From the NCBI GenBank assembly GCA_020048915.1, contig JAIFLU010000246.1, positions 1 through 34,680 on the forward strand: 34,680 nucleotides of DNA. The letters run 5' to 3'. This DNA comes from Bacteroidota bacterium (GTDB lineage Bacteria; Bacteroidota; Bacteroidia; Bacteroidales; JAAUTT01). Below, piece after piece: positions 1 through 6,710 of this stretch. The notes under the pieces were generated by a model. The model ran no database searches. It saw only the letters and a list, made by a program, of their open reading frames with translations, and was not told where the DNA came from. The translations under genes were made by a program, and so were the position numbers. Position 1 is the first letter of the stretch; the number at the start of each line of letters is the position of its first letter.

Positions 1-67
1 CCCGGCTGGGGTCGCCTGTTTGTAGAAAAATTGAACATTCTATAAACATCTGACCCCGGCTGGGGTC
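1..67. repeat. Two copies of a GC-rich inverted-repeat motif
   Basis: CCCGGCTGGGGTC occurs at 1-13 (probably cut by the window edge) and again at 55-67. The second copy is complete as GACCCCGGCTGGGGTC (52-67), a 6-bp inverted repeat around a GGCT loop. The motif is far richer in GC than the surrounding AT-rich DNA. It lies just beyond the stop codon of the minus-strand sigma factor gene, so it could act as a hairpin at the 3' end of that transcript, although no clear T-run follows it. A dispersed intergenic repeat is the other reading. Confidence 0.6.
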
Positions 68-104
68 AAACATCGATTCTTAACTAAACGACATTGATAA
101 ATAA

Positions 105-707
105 TCAGTTATAATTAAGTATAATGGAAATCATTATATAGGTAAGATAATCCTTCAGGTTTTCGCGAAATACCTTTAATGCTTTTGTAATATGAAACTC
201 GACCCCTTTTACTGTGATGTCGAGTTTAGTTGCTATTTCTTTATTTGTCAGCCCTTCGAACCGGCTTAGTTGGATCGTTTTTCGGGTTTGCTCGGGAAGA
301 AATGCAAGGGTCCTCTCAATAATAGCTTCAACATCCCTTTGAAATAGTTGGCCGGGATCGCAAGCTGTAAGGGTTAAACACCTTACCTCTAGTTCCCGCA
401 AATAGTGAGACTGTATATTTTCCTCGGCTTTAATTCTGGTTTTTAGGTGATTCAGATGGTTCAGCGCTTTGTGCTTAACAATGGTGAGCAAATAGGATGG
501 CAAAAAAGTATCCGGCTGTAACTTTTCCCTACTTTCCCACAGGGCCATAAAAGCATCCTGAACGATATTACCGGCAATAAAATCGTCTTTTAAATAAGAA
601 TTTGCAAAGGCAAATAAACGGCGGTAATAGCTTTTATAGAGTAAACTATATGTTTGGTTATCGCCCTCTTTAATTCTTTTTATCAGATCAGTGTCTTTTT
701 CAGACAT
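105..707 (-). CDS. ECF RNA polymerase sigma factor (sigma-70 family)
   Basis: This 200-aa protein is an extracytoplasmic-function sigma factor of the kind abundant in Bacteroidota, where such factors often work with FecR-type anti-sigma factors and SusC/D systems. Region 2 is visible at about residues 20-90 (LLYKSYYRRLFAFANSYL, then AGNIVQDAFMALWE, the core-binding and -10 recognition helices). Region 4 is at about 125-185, with the helix-turn-helix GLTNKEIATKLDITVKGVEFH. Length is normal for the family. Any anti-sigma partner would lie beyond the left window edge, so the regulon and signal cannot be judged. The ATG at 707 is kept because region 2 begins soon after it. Confidence 0.93.
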   Translation of the reverse strand: MSEKDTDLIKRIKEGDNQTYSLLYKSYYRRLFAFANSYLKDDFIAGNIVQDAFMALWESREKLQPDTFLPSYLLTIVKHKALNHLNHLKTRIKAEENIQSHYLRELEVRCLTLTACDPGQLFQRDVEAIIERTLAFLPEQTRKTIQLSRFEGLTNKEIATKLDITVKGVEFHITKALKVFRENLKDYLTYIMISIILNYN

Positions 708-732
708 GCTTTAGGGGGATTAAATATCCTGT

Positions 733-740
733 CAAAAATA
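733..740 (-). promoter_or_regulatory. Possible -7 box for the sigma factor gene
   Basis: The plus strand reads CAAAAATA, which is TATTTTTG on the minus strand and matches the Bacteroidota -7 consensus TAnnTTTG. It lies 25 nt upstream of the sigma factor ATG, which would give a short leader. No convincing -33 TTTG is seen at the usual 19-21 nt spacing. The remaining intergenic DNA up to 962 shows no gene. Confidence 0.35.
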
Positions 741-962
741 TACTTTTTTTGCTAAGATTATTTTTAATAATTACTGCTTTCTATACCTAAAATCGTTTTT
801 CGATGATGTACACCCCTCTAAATCTAAATTTATAGACTTTTTGTTGGAATCTGAAAAGTATCTCTTTTGGTATAATCGACATGCGTTTTAAAATTCTGGA
901 AAATTTTTATTGACAAGTATGTTATTATTGTATTAATTTGTGAGTATACCAACTATGCCTTT

Positions 963-1892
963 ATGTTCAGAATTTTATTGATCCTTGTTTTATTTAACGC
1001 CACATTAAGCGCCCAAAGCTATCATCCATTTCCTACCAAGAATGCATTATGGACAGAAATGTATTATAAACCGTATCCTAATTATGGTTCCATATTTCAC
1101 AGCTACAGGTTAAATGACAACGATACGGTTATAGAAGGTAAGGTATACCATAAACTATACCATTCAAAAGATACTGTATTTTCAGAAGAAGATCTTTGCG
1201 GTGGTTTGAGGGAAGAAAACAAAAGGATTTATTATTACTCTTTAAAAAAAATTACCTATGGCTTATATATACCAATAGCTGAAAAAAAAGAAGTATTAAT
1301 ATATGACTTTAACTTAAAGCTTGGAGATACCATTAGAAGTAACCTGTTTCTAATATCACATCCTGACGAATTAATTGTTACGAAGGTTGATAGTGTTTTT
1401 ATTGATAACACCTATCGGAGAAGGTTATATTTTGGATATCCATTAAATGAAACTCTCTCATTCTGTAGTTGGATTGAAGGTATTGGATATTCAAGAGGAT
1501 TATTGTTTGCTCTTGGGGCTATTCCGACAAATGGATTATGGAATGACGTTATCTGCTTTAAACAGGAAAGTCAGTTTTTATATCAATTTAGACCAGACTA
1601 TTATGATAATTGTTATTACAAATTAGCCGATAATATAGTTAACACAAATGTTGAAAATGATATTACCTTAAGTCCCAATCCAATGGAAGATTTTGGGATA
1701 TTAAATTTCCATAAGGATCAATTTGATGTAATGATTCTATCTGATATGAATGGTAAAATTATAAAGAAGGTTAAAATAAAAGGACAAACTACATTTAAAA
1801 TAACAAGAGATAAGATACCAAGCGGAATATACATTATTCAATTAGTTTGTGGCAATGGGAATACTAAAATAATTAAAGCAATTTTTGAATAA
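963..1892 (+). CDS. Secreted protein with T9SS type A sorting domain
   Basis: The 309-aa product has an N-terminal signal peptide (MFRILLILVLFNATLSAQ, cleavage expected after residue 17 or 18). It ends in a type A T9SS C-terminal domain at about residues 235-309: the LSPNPMED motif, a central DMNGK turn and a final SGIYIIQL block. T9SS cargo is exported across the outer membrane and then released or anchored. The central 200 residues are rich in Tyr and Asp and match no family I recognise, so the function is unknown. The gene stands alone, with 255 nt upstream and 260 nt downstream free of genes. Confidence 0.85.
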   Translation: MFRILLILVLFNATLSAQSYHPFPTKNALWTEMYYKPYPNYGSIFHSYRLNDNDTVIEGKVYHKLYHSKDTVFSEEDLCGGLREENKRIYYYSLKKITYGLYIPIAEKKEVLIYDFNLKLGDTIRSNLFLISHPDELIVTKVDSVFIDNTYRRRLYFGYPLNETLSFCSWIEGIGYSRGLLFALGAIPTNGLWNDVICFKQESQFLYQFRPDYYDNCYYKLADNIVNTNVENDITLSPNPMEDFGILNFHKDQFDVMILSDMNGKIIKKVKIKGQTTFKITRDKIPSGIYIIQLVCGNGNTKIIKAIFE

Positions 1893-2152
1893 ACCGATTA
1901 AGATATATTAAGGCTAATTATTTTATAATACAAATCAAACATAAAACCGCTTTACAGTCATTTTGATTATTATTGTAGTTCAATGTGTCCTGGTTTTGGC
2001 AAAGATTAATTAAATTGACTACTTGTTCACTTATAGTCTCTAAACCTTTTAAATAACATAATAATTTCAGAAATAATTGAGGCTTCGTCTCTGAAAAATT
2101 TCGTTCATTTGCATCCAGTTTAGTTAAACCTTTTAATACACAAAAACGAGAA

Positions 2153-3346
2153 ATGGGCAAAGTGCTTATTATTGGAGCCGGCGGTGTTGGAACCGTTGTG
2201 GCGCACAAGGTAGCTTCGGTACCTGAAGTTTTCAGTGAAATTATGTTGGCTAGCCGCACCAAATCAAAATGCGATGCGATTGCAAAAGCCATTGGGGGTA
2301 ACCGCATTCAAACTGCTTCAGTCGATGCTGAAAATGTTCCGGAATTAGTTTCCCTGATCCGTAGTTTTAAACCCGATCTGGTTATCAATGTCGCATTGCC
2401 ATACCAGGATTTAACCATTATGGATGCTTGTCTCGAAACCAAAACCAGTTACCTCGATACGGCCAATTATGAGCCTAAAGAGGAAGCAAAGTTCGAATAT
2501 TCGTGGCAATGGGCTTATCAGGACCGCTTTAAACAAGCAGGCATTACGGCGATTTTGGGTTGCGGCTTCGATCCTGGTGTTACCAGTATTTATACCGCTT
2601 ATGCAGCCAAGCACCATTTTGATGAAATGCATTATCTCGACATTGTAGATGCCAATGCTGGCAGTCATGGTAAAGCATTTGCAACCAATTTCAACCCTGA
2701 AATTAATATCCGCGAGGTAACCCAAAAAGGGAAATATTGGGAGAATGGTAAGTGGGTTGAAACAGAACCACACGAAATACATATGCCGTTAAATTATCCT
2801 GAAATAGGCCCAAAGGAGAGTTATGTGATATACCACGAAGAACTCGAATCGCTGGTAAAAAACTTTCCAACCCTAAAACGTGCACGTTTTTGGATGACTT
2901 TTGGCTTGGAATATTTAACCCACCTGCGGGTAATTCAAAATATTGGAATGGCACGCATCGATCCTGTTATGTATAAAGGCATCGAAATTGTTCCTATTCA
3001 GTTTTTGAAGGAAGTTCTTCCTAATCCTGGCGATCTGGGGGCAAACTATACCGGCTGGACTTCCATTGGTTGCCGCATAAAAGGTATTAAGAACGGAAAA
3101 GAGCAAACCTACTACGTATACAATAATTGCAGTCACGAAGTGGCTTATAAGGAAACCGGAACACAGGGCGTAAGCTACACCACCGGCGTACCAGCGATGA
3201 TCGGCGCCATGATGTACCTGAAAGGGCTCTGGAAAAAACCAGGCGTATACAATGTAGAAGAATTCGATCCCGATCCGTTTATGAAAGAACTGAATATCCA
3301 TGGCTTACCCTGGAAAGAACTTTTCAACGTCGATTTGGAAGTGTAA
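2153..3346 (+). CDS. Carboxynorspermidine/carboxyspermidine dehydrogenase
   Basis: This 397-aa protein belongs to the saccharopine dehydrogenase-like family. An N-terminal Rossmann fold is shown by IIGAGGVGTVVAHK at residues 6-19, and a GCGFDPGVTS motif (about residues 136-145) is typical of the carboxynorspermidine dehydrogenase branch. It condenses a diamine with L-aspartate semialdehyde using NADPH, giving carboxynorspermidine or carboxyspermidine. The assignment is strengthened by the next gene downstream, the matching decarboxylase; together they form the alternative spermidine pathway used by many Bacteroidota. A terminator-like hairpin follows at 3438-3472, so the two genes may not be fully co-transcribed. 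Confidence 0.92.
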   Translation: MGKVLIIGAGGVGTVVAHKVASVPEVFSEIMLASRTKSKCDAIAKAIGGNRIQTASVDAENVPELVSLIRSFKPDLVINVALPYQDLTIMDACLETKTSYLDTANYEPKEEAKFEYSWQWAYQDRFKQAGITAILGCGFDPGVTSIYTAYAAKHHFDEMHYLDIVDANAGSHGKAFATNFNPEINIREVTQKGKYWENGKWVETEPHEIHMPLNYPEIGPKESYVIYHEELESLVKNFPTLKRARFWMTFGLEYLTHLRVIQNIGMARIDPVMYKGIEIVPIQFLKEVLPNPGDLGANYTGWTSIGCRIKGIKNGKEQTYYVYNNCSHEVAYKETGTQGVSYTTGVPAMIGAMMYLKGLWKKPGVYNVEEFDPDPFMKELNIHGLPWKELFNVDLEV

Positions 3347-3350
3347 GGAT

Positions 3351-3416
3351 TAGTCGTAAGTATATAGTCGTAAGTTGAAAGCTGAAAGCTGAAAGTAAAT
3401 AGTCGTAAGTCGTAAG
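3351..3416. repeat. Short tandem intergenic repeats (TAGTCGTAAG / GCTGAAA)
   Basis: TAGTCGTAAG occurs at 3351-3360, 3365-3374 and 3400-3409, followed by a partial TCGTAAG at 3410-3416. Between copies two and three lie GTTGAAA, GCTGAAA and GCTGAAAG in tandem. The run sits between a stop codon and a terminator hairpin and encodes nothing. Similar simple intergenic repeats are seen in Bacteroidota genomes; their function is unknown. Confidence 0.75.
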
Positions 3417-3437
3417 ACAATATCGGACGTAAAATAT

Positions 3438-3472
3438 AAAGCCAGATCTCCAATGTGAGGTTTGGCTTTTTT
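3438..3472 (+). terminator. Hairpin terminator after the dehydrogenase gene
   Basis: AAAGCCA (3438-3444) pairs with TGGCTTT (3463-3469). Inside it, CTC (448-450) pairs with GAG (457-459) across a symmetrical internal loop, and a T-run follows to 3472. Because a plus-strand terminator here would lie inside any longer reading of the next gene, it supports the downstream ATG at 3524 as that gene's start. Confidence 0.6.
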
Positions 3473-3523
3473 AATTTACTATTTTTGAAAATTATATTTG
3501 ACCAATTAAGGAATATTGAAAAT

Positions 3524-4666
3524 ATGCCAATAGATTTTACTAAAATACCTTCTCCCTGTTATTTGCTCGACGAAAGCCTGTTGCGGAGGAACCTCGAAAT
3601 AATCCGCCGTGTGCGCGATGCTGCCGATGTTGAAATAATTATGGCATTTAAGGGATTTGCAATGTGGAGCGTATTCCCTATTGTCCGGGAATATATTTCG
3701 GGGGCAACAGCCAGTTCGGCTTTTGAAGCAAGATTGGCGGTTGATGAGATGAAATCGCTGGCTCATACCTATGCTCCCGGTTATAGGGATTATGACTTTG
3801 CCGAAATCATGAAAAACAGCAGTCATATTACCTTTAATTCCTTAACCCAGTTAAAACGATTTTTGCCGGATGTTAAAAAATTCGAACGCCCCATTTCGGT
3901 TGGATTGCGGGTTAATCCCGAATATTCAGAGGTGGGAACAGCGTTGTATAATCCATGTTCCCCTGGCTCACGCTTAGGAGTTATGGCCGACGTAGTGGGA
4001 GATACGTTACCCGAAGGAGTCGATGGATTGCATTTCCACACATTATGCGAGTCTTCCTCGTTTGACCTTGAAAATACCCTGGCAGCATTCGAAAAGCGCT
4101 TCGGGCATCTTATACCAAAAGTTAAGTGGATAAACATGGGAGGTGGTCATTTAATGACCCGCAAGGGGTATGATACCGAACATCTGATTCGCCTTTTGAA
4201 GGATTTTAAAAAACGATACAATGTGCATGTAATATTGGAGCCAGGAGCTGTTTTTGCCTGGGAAACAGGGTATCTGGTCTCAACTGTTGAAGATCTTGTG
4301 GAGAATAAGGGGATTAGAACAGCCATTCTGGATGTTTCGTTTACCGGCCATATGCCCGATTGCCTGGAGATGCCTTATAAACCGCGAATTATTGGTTCAT
4401 ACTTTGAACCGGTAGCCGGGAAACCTACGTACAGAATGGGAGGAAATAGTTGCCTTTCGGGAGATTTTATGGGCGATTGGAGTTTCGATGCTGAATTGAA
4501 GGTTGGGGATAAGATCGTATTTGAAGATATGATTCATTATACCATGGTGAAAACAACCTTCTTTAATGGAGTACAGCATCCTTCTATTGGCGTTTGGACA
4601 GCTAAAGATGAATTTAAACTGATTCGCCAGTTTGGTTACGAAGATTATAAGAATAAATTATCCTAA
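3524..4666 (+). CDS. nspC: Carboxynorspermidine decarboxylase
   Basis: This 380-aa PLP enzyme is of the alanine-racemase-like fold III decarboxylases. It removes the carboxyl group from carboxy(nor)spermidine, giving (nor)spermidine, the last step after the preceding dehydrogenase. The PLP-binding lysine is K43 in IIMAFKGFAMWS. The NMGGGH motif (PLP phosphate site) and the late CLSGDFMGDW segment are characteristic. The frame is open back to a GTG at 3455, but that start lies within a terminator hairpin and adds hydrophobic residues foreign to the family. MPIDFTKIPSPCYLLDE at 3524 is the natural N-terminus. In Bacteroidota the physiological product is probably spermidine. Confidence 0.94.
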   Translation: MPIDFTKIPSPCYLLDESLLRRNLEIIRRVRDAADVEIIMAFKGFAMWSVFPIVREYISGATASSAFEARLAVDEMKSLAHTYAPGYRDYDFAEIMKNSSHITFNSLTQLKRFLPDVKKFERPISVGLRVNPEYSEVGTALYNPCSPGSRLGVMADVVGDTLPEGVDGLHFHTLCESSSFDLENTLAAFEKRFGHLIPKVKWINMGGGHLMTRKGYDTEHLIRLLKDFKKRYNVHVILEPGAVFAWETGYLVSTVEDLVENKGIRTAILDVSFTGHMPDCLEMPYKPRIIGSYFEPVAGKPTYRMGGNSCLSGDFMGDWSFDAELKVGDKIVFEDMIHYTMVKTTFFNGVQHPSIGVWTAKDEFKLIRQFGYEDYKNKLS

Positions 4667-4680
4667 AAAGGTTGGAGATA

Positions 4681-4722
4681 AAAACTGCTTTCACAGGTTA
4701 TGAAGTTACGAAAGCAGTTTTT
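4681..4722. terminator. Strong bidirectional terminator hairpin
   Basis: AAAACTGCTTTC (4681-4692) pairs perfectly over 12 bp with GAAAGCAGTTTT (4710-4721). T-rich sequence follows on the plus strand and the complementary run follows on the minus strand. It lies between the convergent nspC (ends 4666) and the YIP1 gene (ends 4743), so it can serve both. Confidence 0.9.
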
Positions 4723-4742
4723 AATCTATTAAAATAGGGTTT

Positions 4743-5330
4743 TTAACGCATCATCATTGGGTTGGTATAACCGCCACCAATTAATACCGATGTTAAAATT
4801 GCCGCAATCACCACATAAATAACAATAATTACAAGGAGGCTTACTACAAAGTAGGTAGTTACTTTGTCTTCGGGAGTTTTCATTAATGGGGCAATGCCCA
4901 GGTATAATAAGTATAAACCATAAAGCCCAACAATACCAAGAATACTTAACGCAGGGATAAGTTGAAATATACCCGCCAGCATCATAGGCGTATACGAATA
5001 AACCACCAACTGCATAGCCTTGCGGAAGTCTTTTGTTGAACCAAAGTTTACAGCCAGCGCATCGATAACCCATGCCGATAGGTAAGCACCGCCAACGGTT
5101 GCTACAAAAGAAACCACTGCTTGTTTTAGCCCCCACTCAATGGATGGACCAAACATATGCCCAAATCCGAATACTCCAAACCTCAGAAATGCCGCAGCAG
5201 CTGGTATGAGTGCCAGAAGCACCAGGTAAGAGGTTACTAATTCCGAAACAGAAGTTTGCTCCTGCTCAATTACAGTCCATTCTTCCTTTGGTTTAAGGAT
5301 AATGTTTTTTGCTCTTTCAATCAGGTTCAT
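4743..5330 (-). CDS. YIP1-family integral membrane protein
   Basis: The 195-aa protein starts with MNLIERAKNIILKPKEEW, the amphipathic opening typical of bacterial YIP1-domain proteins. About five hydrophobic segments follow (roughly residues 30-55, 70-95, 105-130, 130-150 and 160-185). Bacterial YIP1 proteins are inner-membrane proteins without an established biochemical role. The gene is last in the minus-strand envelope block, 83 nt after the 221-aa lipoprotein gene, and ends just before a bidirectional terminator. Co-transcription with the lipoprotein gene is possible but no separate promoter was identified. Confidence 0.8.
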   Translation of the reverse strand: MNLIERAKNIILKPKEEWTVIEQEQTSVSELVTSYLVLLALIPAAAAFLRFGVFGFGHMFGPSIEWGLKQAVVSFVATVGGAYLSAWVIDALAVNFGSTKDFRKAMQLVVYSYTPMMLAGIFQLIPALSILGIVGLYGLYLLYLGIAPLMKTPEDKVTTYFVVSLLVIIVIYVVIAAILTSVLIGGGYTNPMMMR

Positions 5331-5413
5331 AAATTCCAGGGTTTTATAAATGAATAATTTAGCATTAAAAATTAAGGAAAAATGAAATCAAAACAAAAAT
5401 TTTTATTCATTCA

Positions 5414-6079
5414 TTACATGGCAGCTTTTTTAATCGCAAAACCAGTTGGGACATTGAGTTTATCATTTGGGATTGCAATATTTTCTTCAATTTTCACTGC
5501 CTTATAGGTTATTTTGCCATACTTGGTATCCTGGTCAATCAGCGTACAGATATTATTCCAACCGGCATAAACAATAGGGTTTCCGGATGACTCCATCGAA
5601 AAAGACTCGCAATCTTTTCCGGCAATTGAGACATTCGCAAGTTTTTTAGCTTTATATTTTTTATCTGCTTTTGATATTTCATCCCAATCGAATTTGTATG
5701 CCACTCCGCGATAGCAATCGCCATCAGGGTAGGCTGTTTTTTCCTTATATACAATTGTATAACGGGTTTTTCCATCGCATAAGGTTGAACTTTTTATATT
5801 ATCACCATCGTATTTTTCTTCTGCCTCTTTCATTCCATAATCGTCGAAATATAGTATGGTTTTTTCTTTTATTCCCATCATTTCACCTTCGAAAGTAACG
5901 ATGGCCGATTTTATCGGGTATTTTTTTACAGTTTCTGCGGATGCATCGGCAATTGCTGGTGCAGCTTCGTTTACTATGGCAGTAGAGTCGTTTAGTGTGT
6001 TGCCTTTTTTACCTGAATTACCGCACGATGTAAGGATAAAAGCCAGGGATAGGAACCCCAGAAATGATTTTGTAGTCAT
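5414..6079 (-). CDS. Small lipoprotein of unknown function
   Basis: The 221-aa product begins with a lipoprotein signal peptide ending in the lipobox ILTSC (lipidated Cys19), followed by a Gly/Lys/Asn-rich linker. The body is predicted to be mostly beta strand with paired segments such as SAIVTFEGEMMGIKEK and KTRYTIVYKEKTAYP. This resembles periplasmic/outer-membrane lipoproteins of the DUF4412 or LolA-like kind, but I cannot assign a family firmly. Two cysteines in GDCYRG and GKDCES and one in NNICTL could pair. Upstream it carries the GGGGAT-N21-TACCTTT promoter pattern (6116-6162) shared with other envelope genes here. Confidence 0.8.
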   Translation of the reverse strand: MTTKSFLGFLSLAFILTSCGNSGKKGNTLNDSTAIVNEAAPAIADASAETVKKYPIKSAIVTFEGEMMGIKEKTILYFDDYGMKEAEEKYDGDNIKSSTLCDGKTRYTIVYKEKTAYPDGDCYRGVAYKFDWDEISKADKKYKAKKLANVSIAGKDCESFSMESSGNPIVYAGWNNICTLIDQDTKYGKITYKAVKIEENIAIPNDKLNVPTGFAIKKAAM

Positions 6080-6115
6080 AGTTTTATGTATTAAACTGGT
6101 TTAATTTATTTTATT

Positions 6116-6162
6116 GAAAGGTAAGAATGGCAGATTTCTTTACTATCCCCTTTTTTAAGGAT
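6116..6162 (-). promoter_or_regulatory. Shared envelope promoter, copy A (lipoprotein gene)
   Basis: On the plus strand, ATCCCCTTTTTTAAGGAT (6145-6162) is an imperfect palindrome matching 15 of 18 positions of the perfect copy at 15357-15374. Exactly 21 nt to its left is GAAAGGTA (6116-6123). In transcription direction this reads GGGGAT, 21 nt, TACCTTTC, the last being one base off TAnnTTTG. It lies 37 nt upstream of the ATG at 6079. Confidence 0.6.
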
Positions 6163-6212
6163 ATTATTTTACTCTCATATTTGGAGATCATCCGGAGTGG
6201 GCAATTCATACC

Positions 6213-6695
6213 TTATTGTTTAACGATTTTAAATGTTCTGGTTTCTATTCCATCTTTAAAAATTTTAATGAAATAAATACCGGGATTCATTGATTCAAAG
6301 GTTATTTCAGTTTTGTCATTTTCCAATTCCCCATCAAGAAGGACCTTCCCGTTTAAATCGAACAAAGCATATTTAATTTTCCCGGTTATTGCTTTTTCTG
6401 TTTGCAACGTGATAATAGCGTTTGTAGGGTTGGGAAAAACCGTGATCAAAAAATCAGGATCTGATAACTCATTTATCTCCGTGACCGTTATTTTGGGTTG
6501 ATGAAATCCCTGGGTAATTGTAACACTCCCGCTGGTGTATGTGTCGATTACTAATTCTCCCAGCGTATAAGATAACGTGCCGGAACTGTTTTGTAAGGAA
6601 CCTCCCATGGAGGAAATTACCTGTTGGGCTTCAATAACCTCATTTCCCCATAAAGTTAAACTAGCTGAGATCATAAAAATTATTCGTTTTTTCAT
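6213..6695 (-). CDS. Short secreted protein with T9SS type A sorting domain
   Basis: The 160-aa product has an N-terminal signal sequence and then SMGGSLQNSSGTLSYTLGE, a motif common in small Bacteroidota secreted proteins that end TITQGFHQP. A full T9SS type A domain occupies about residues 85-160 (TVFPNPTNAIITLQ, LFDLNGKVLLDG, NPGIYFIKI, ending KIVKQ). It is almost all export signal, so the mature protein is small. It begins 15 nt after the 733-aa surface-protein gene and is surely co-transcribed with it. It may be a partner or anchor of that protein; this is inference from context. Confidence 0.85.
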   Translation of the reverse strand: MKKRIIFMISASLTLWGNEVIEAQQVISSMGGSLQNSSGTLSYTLGELVIDTYTSGSVTITQGFHQPKITVTEINELSDPDFLITVFPNPTNAIITLQTEKAITGKIKYALFDLNGKVLLDGELENDKTEITFESMNPGIYFIKIFKDGIETRTFKIVKQ

Positions 6696-6710
6696 ATACA
6701 GGGTTTAGTT

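Noticed and set aside
713..747. A GGGGGAT followed about 20 nt later by TACTTTTT, resembling the shared envelope promoter
   Set aside because: Spacing is 20 not 21 nt, the -7 match is poor, it faces a gene more than 200 nt away, and no CCCC arm is present.
1918..3453. Several long minus-strand open frames across the dehydrogenase gene
   Set aside because: They are antisense shadows of a well-recognised plus-strand enzyme and resemble no family.
3455..3523. A longer N-terminus for the carboxynorspermidine decarboxylase from GTG at 3455
   Set aside because: It lies in a terminator hairpin, and the added residues do not belong to the family; MPIDF at 3524 is the natural start.
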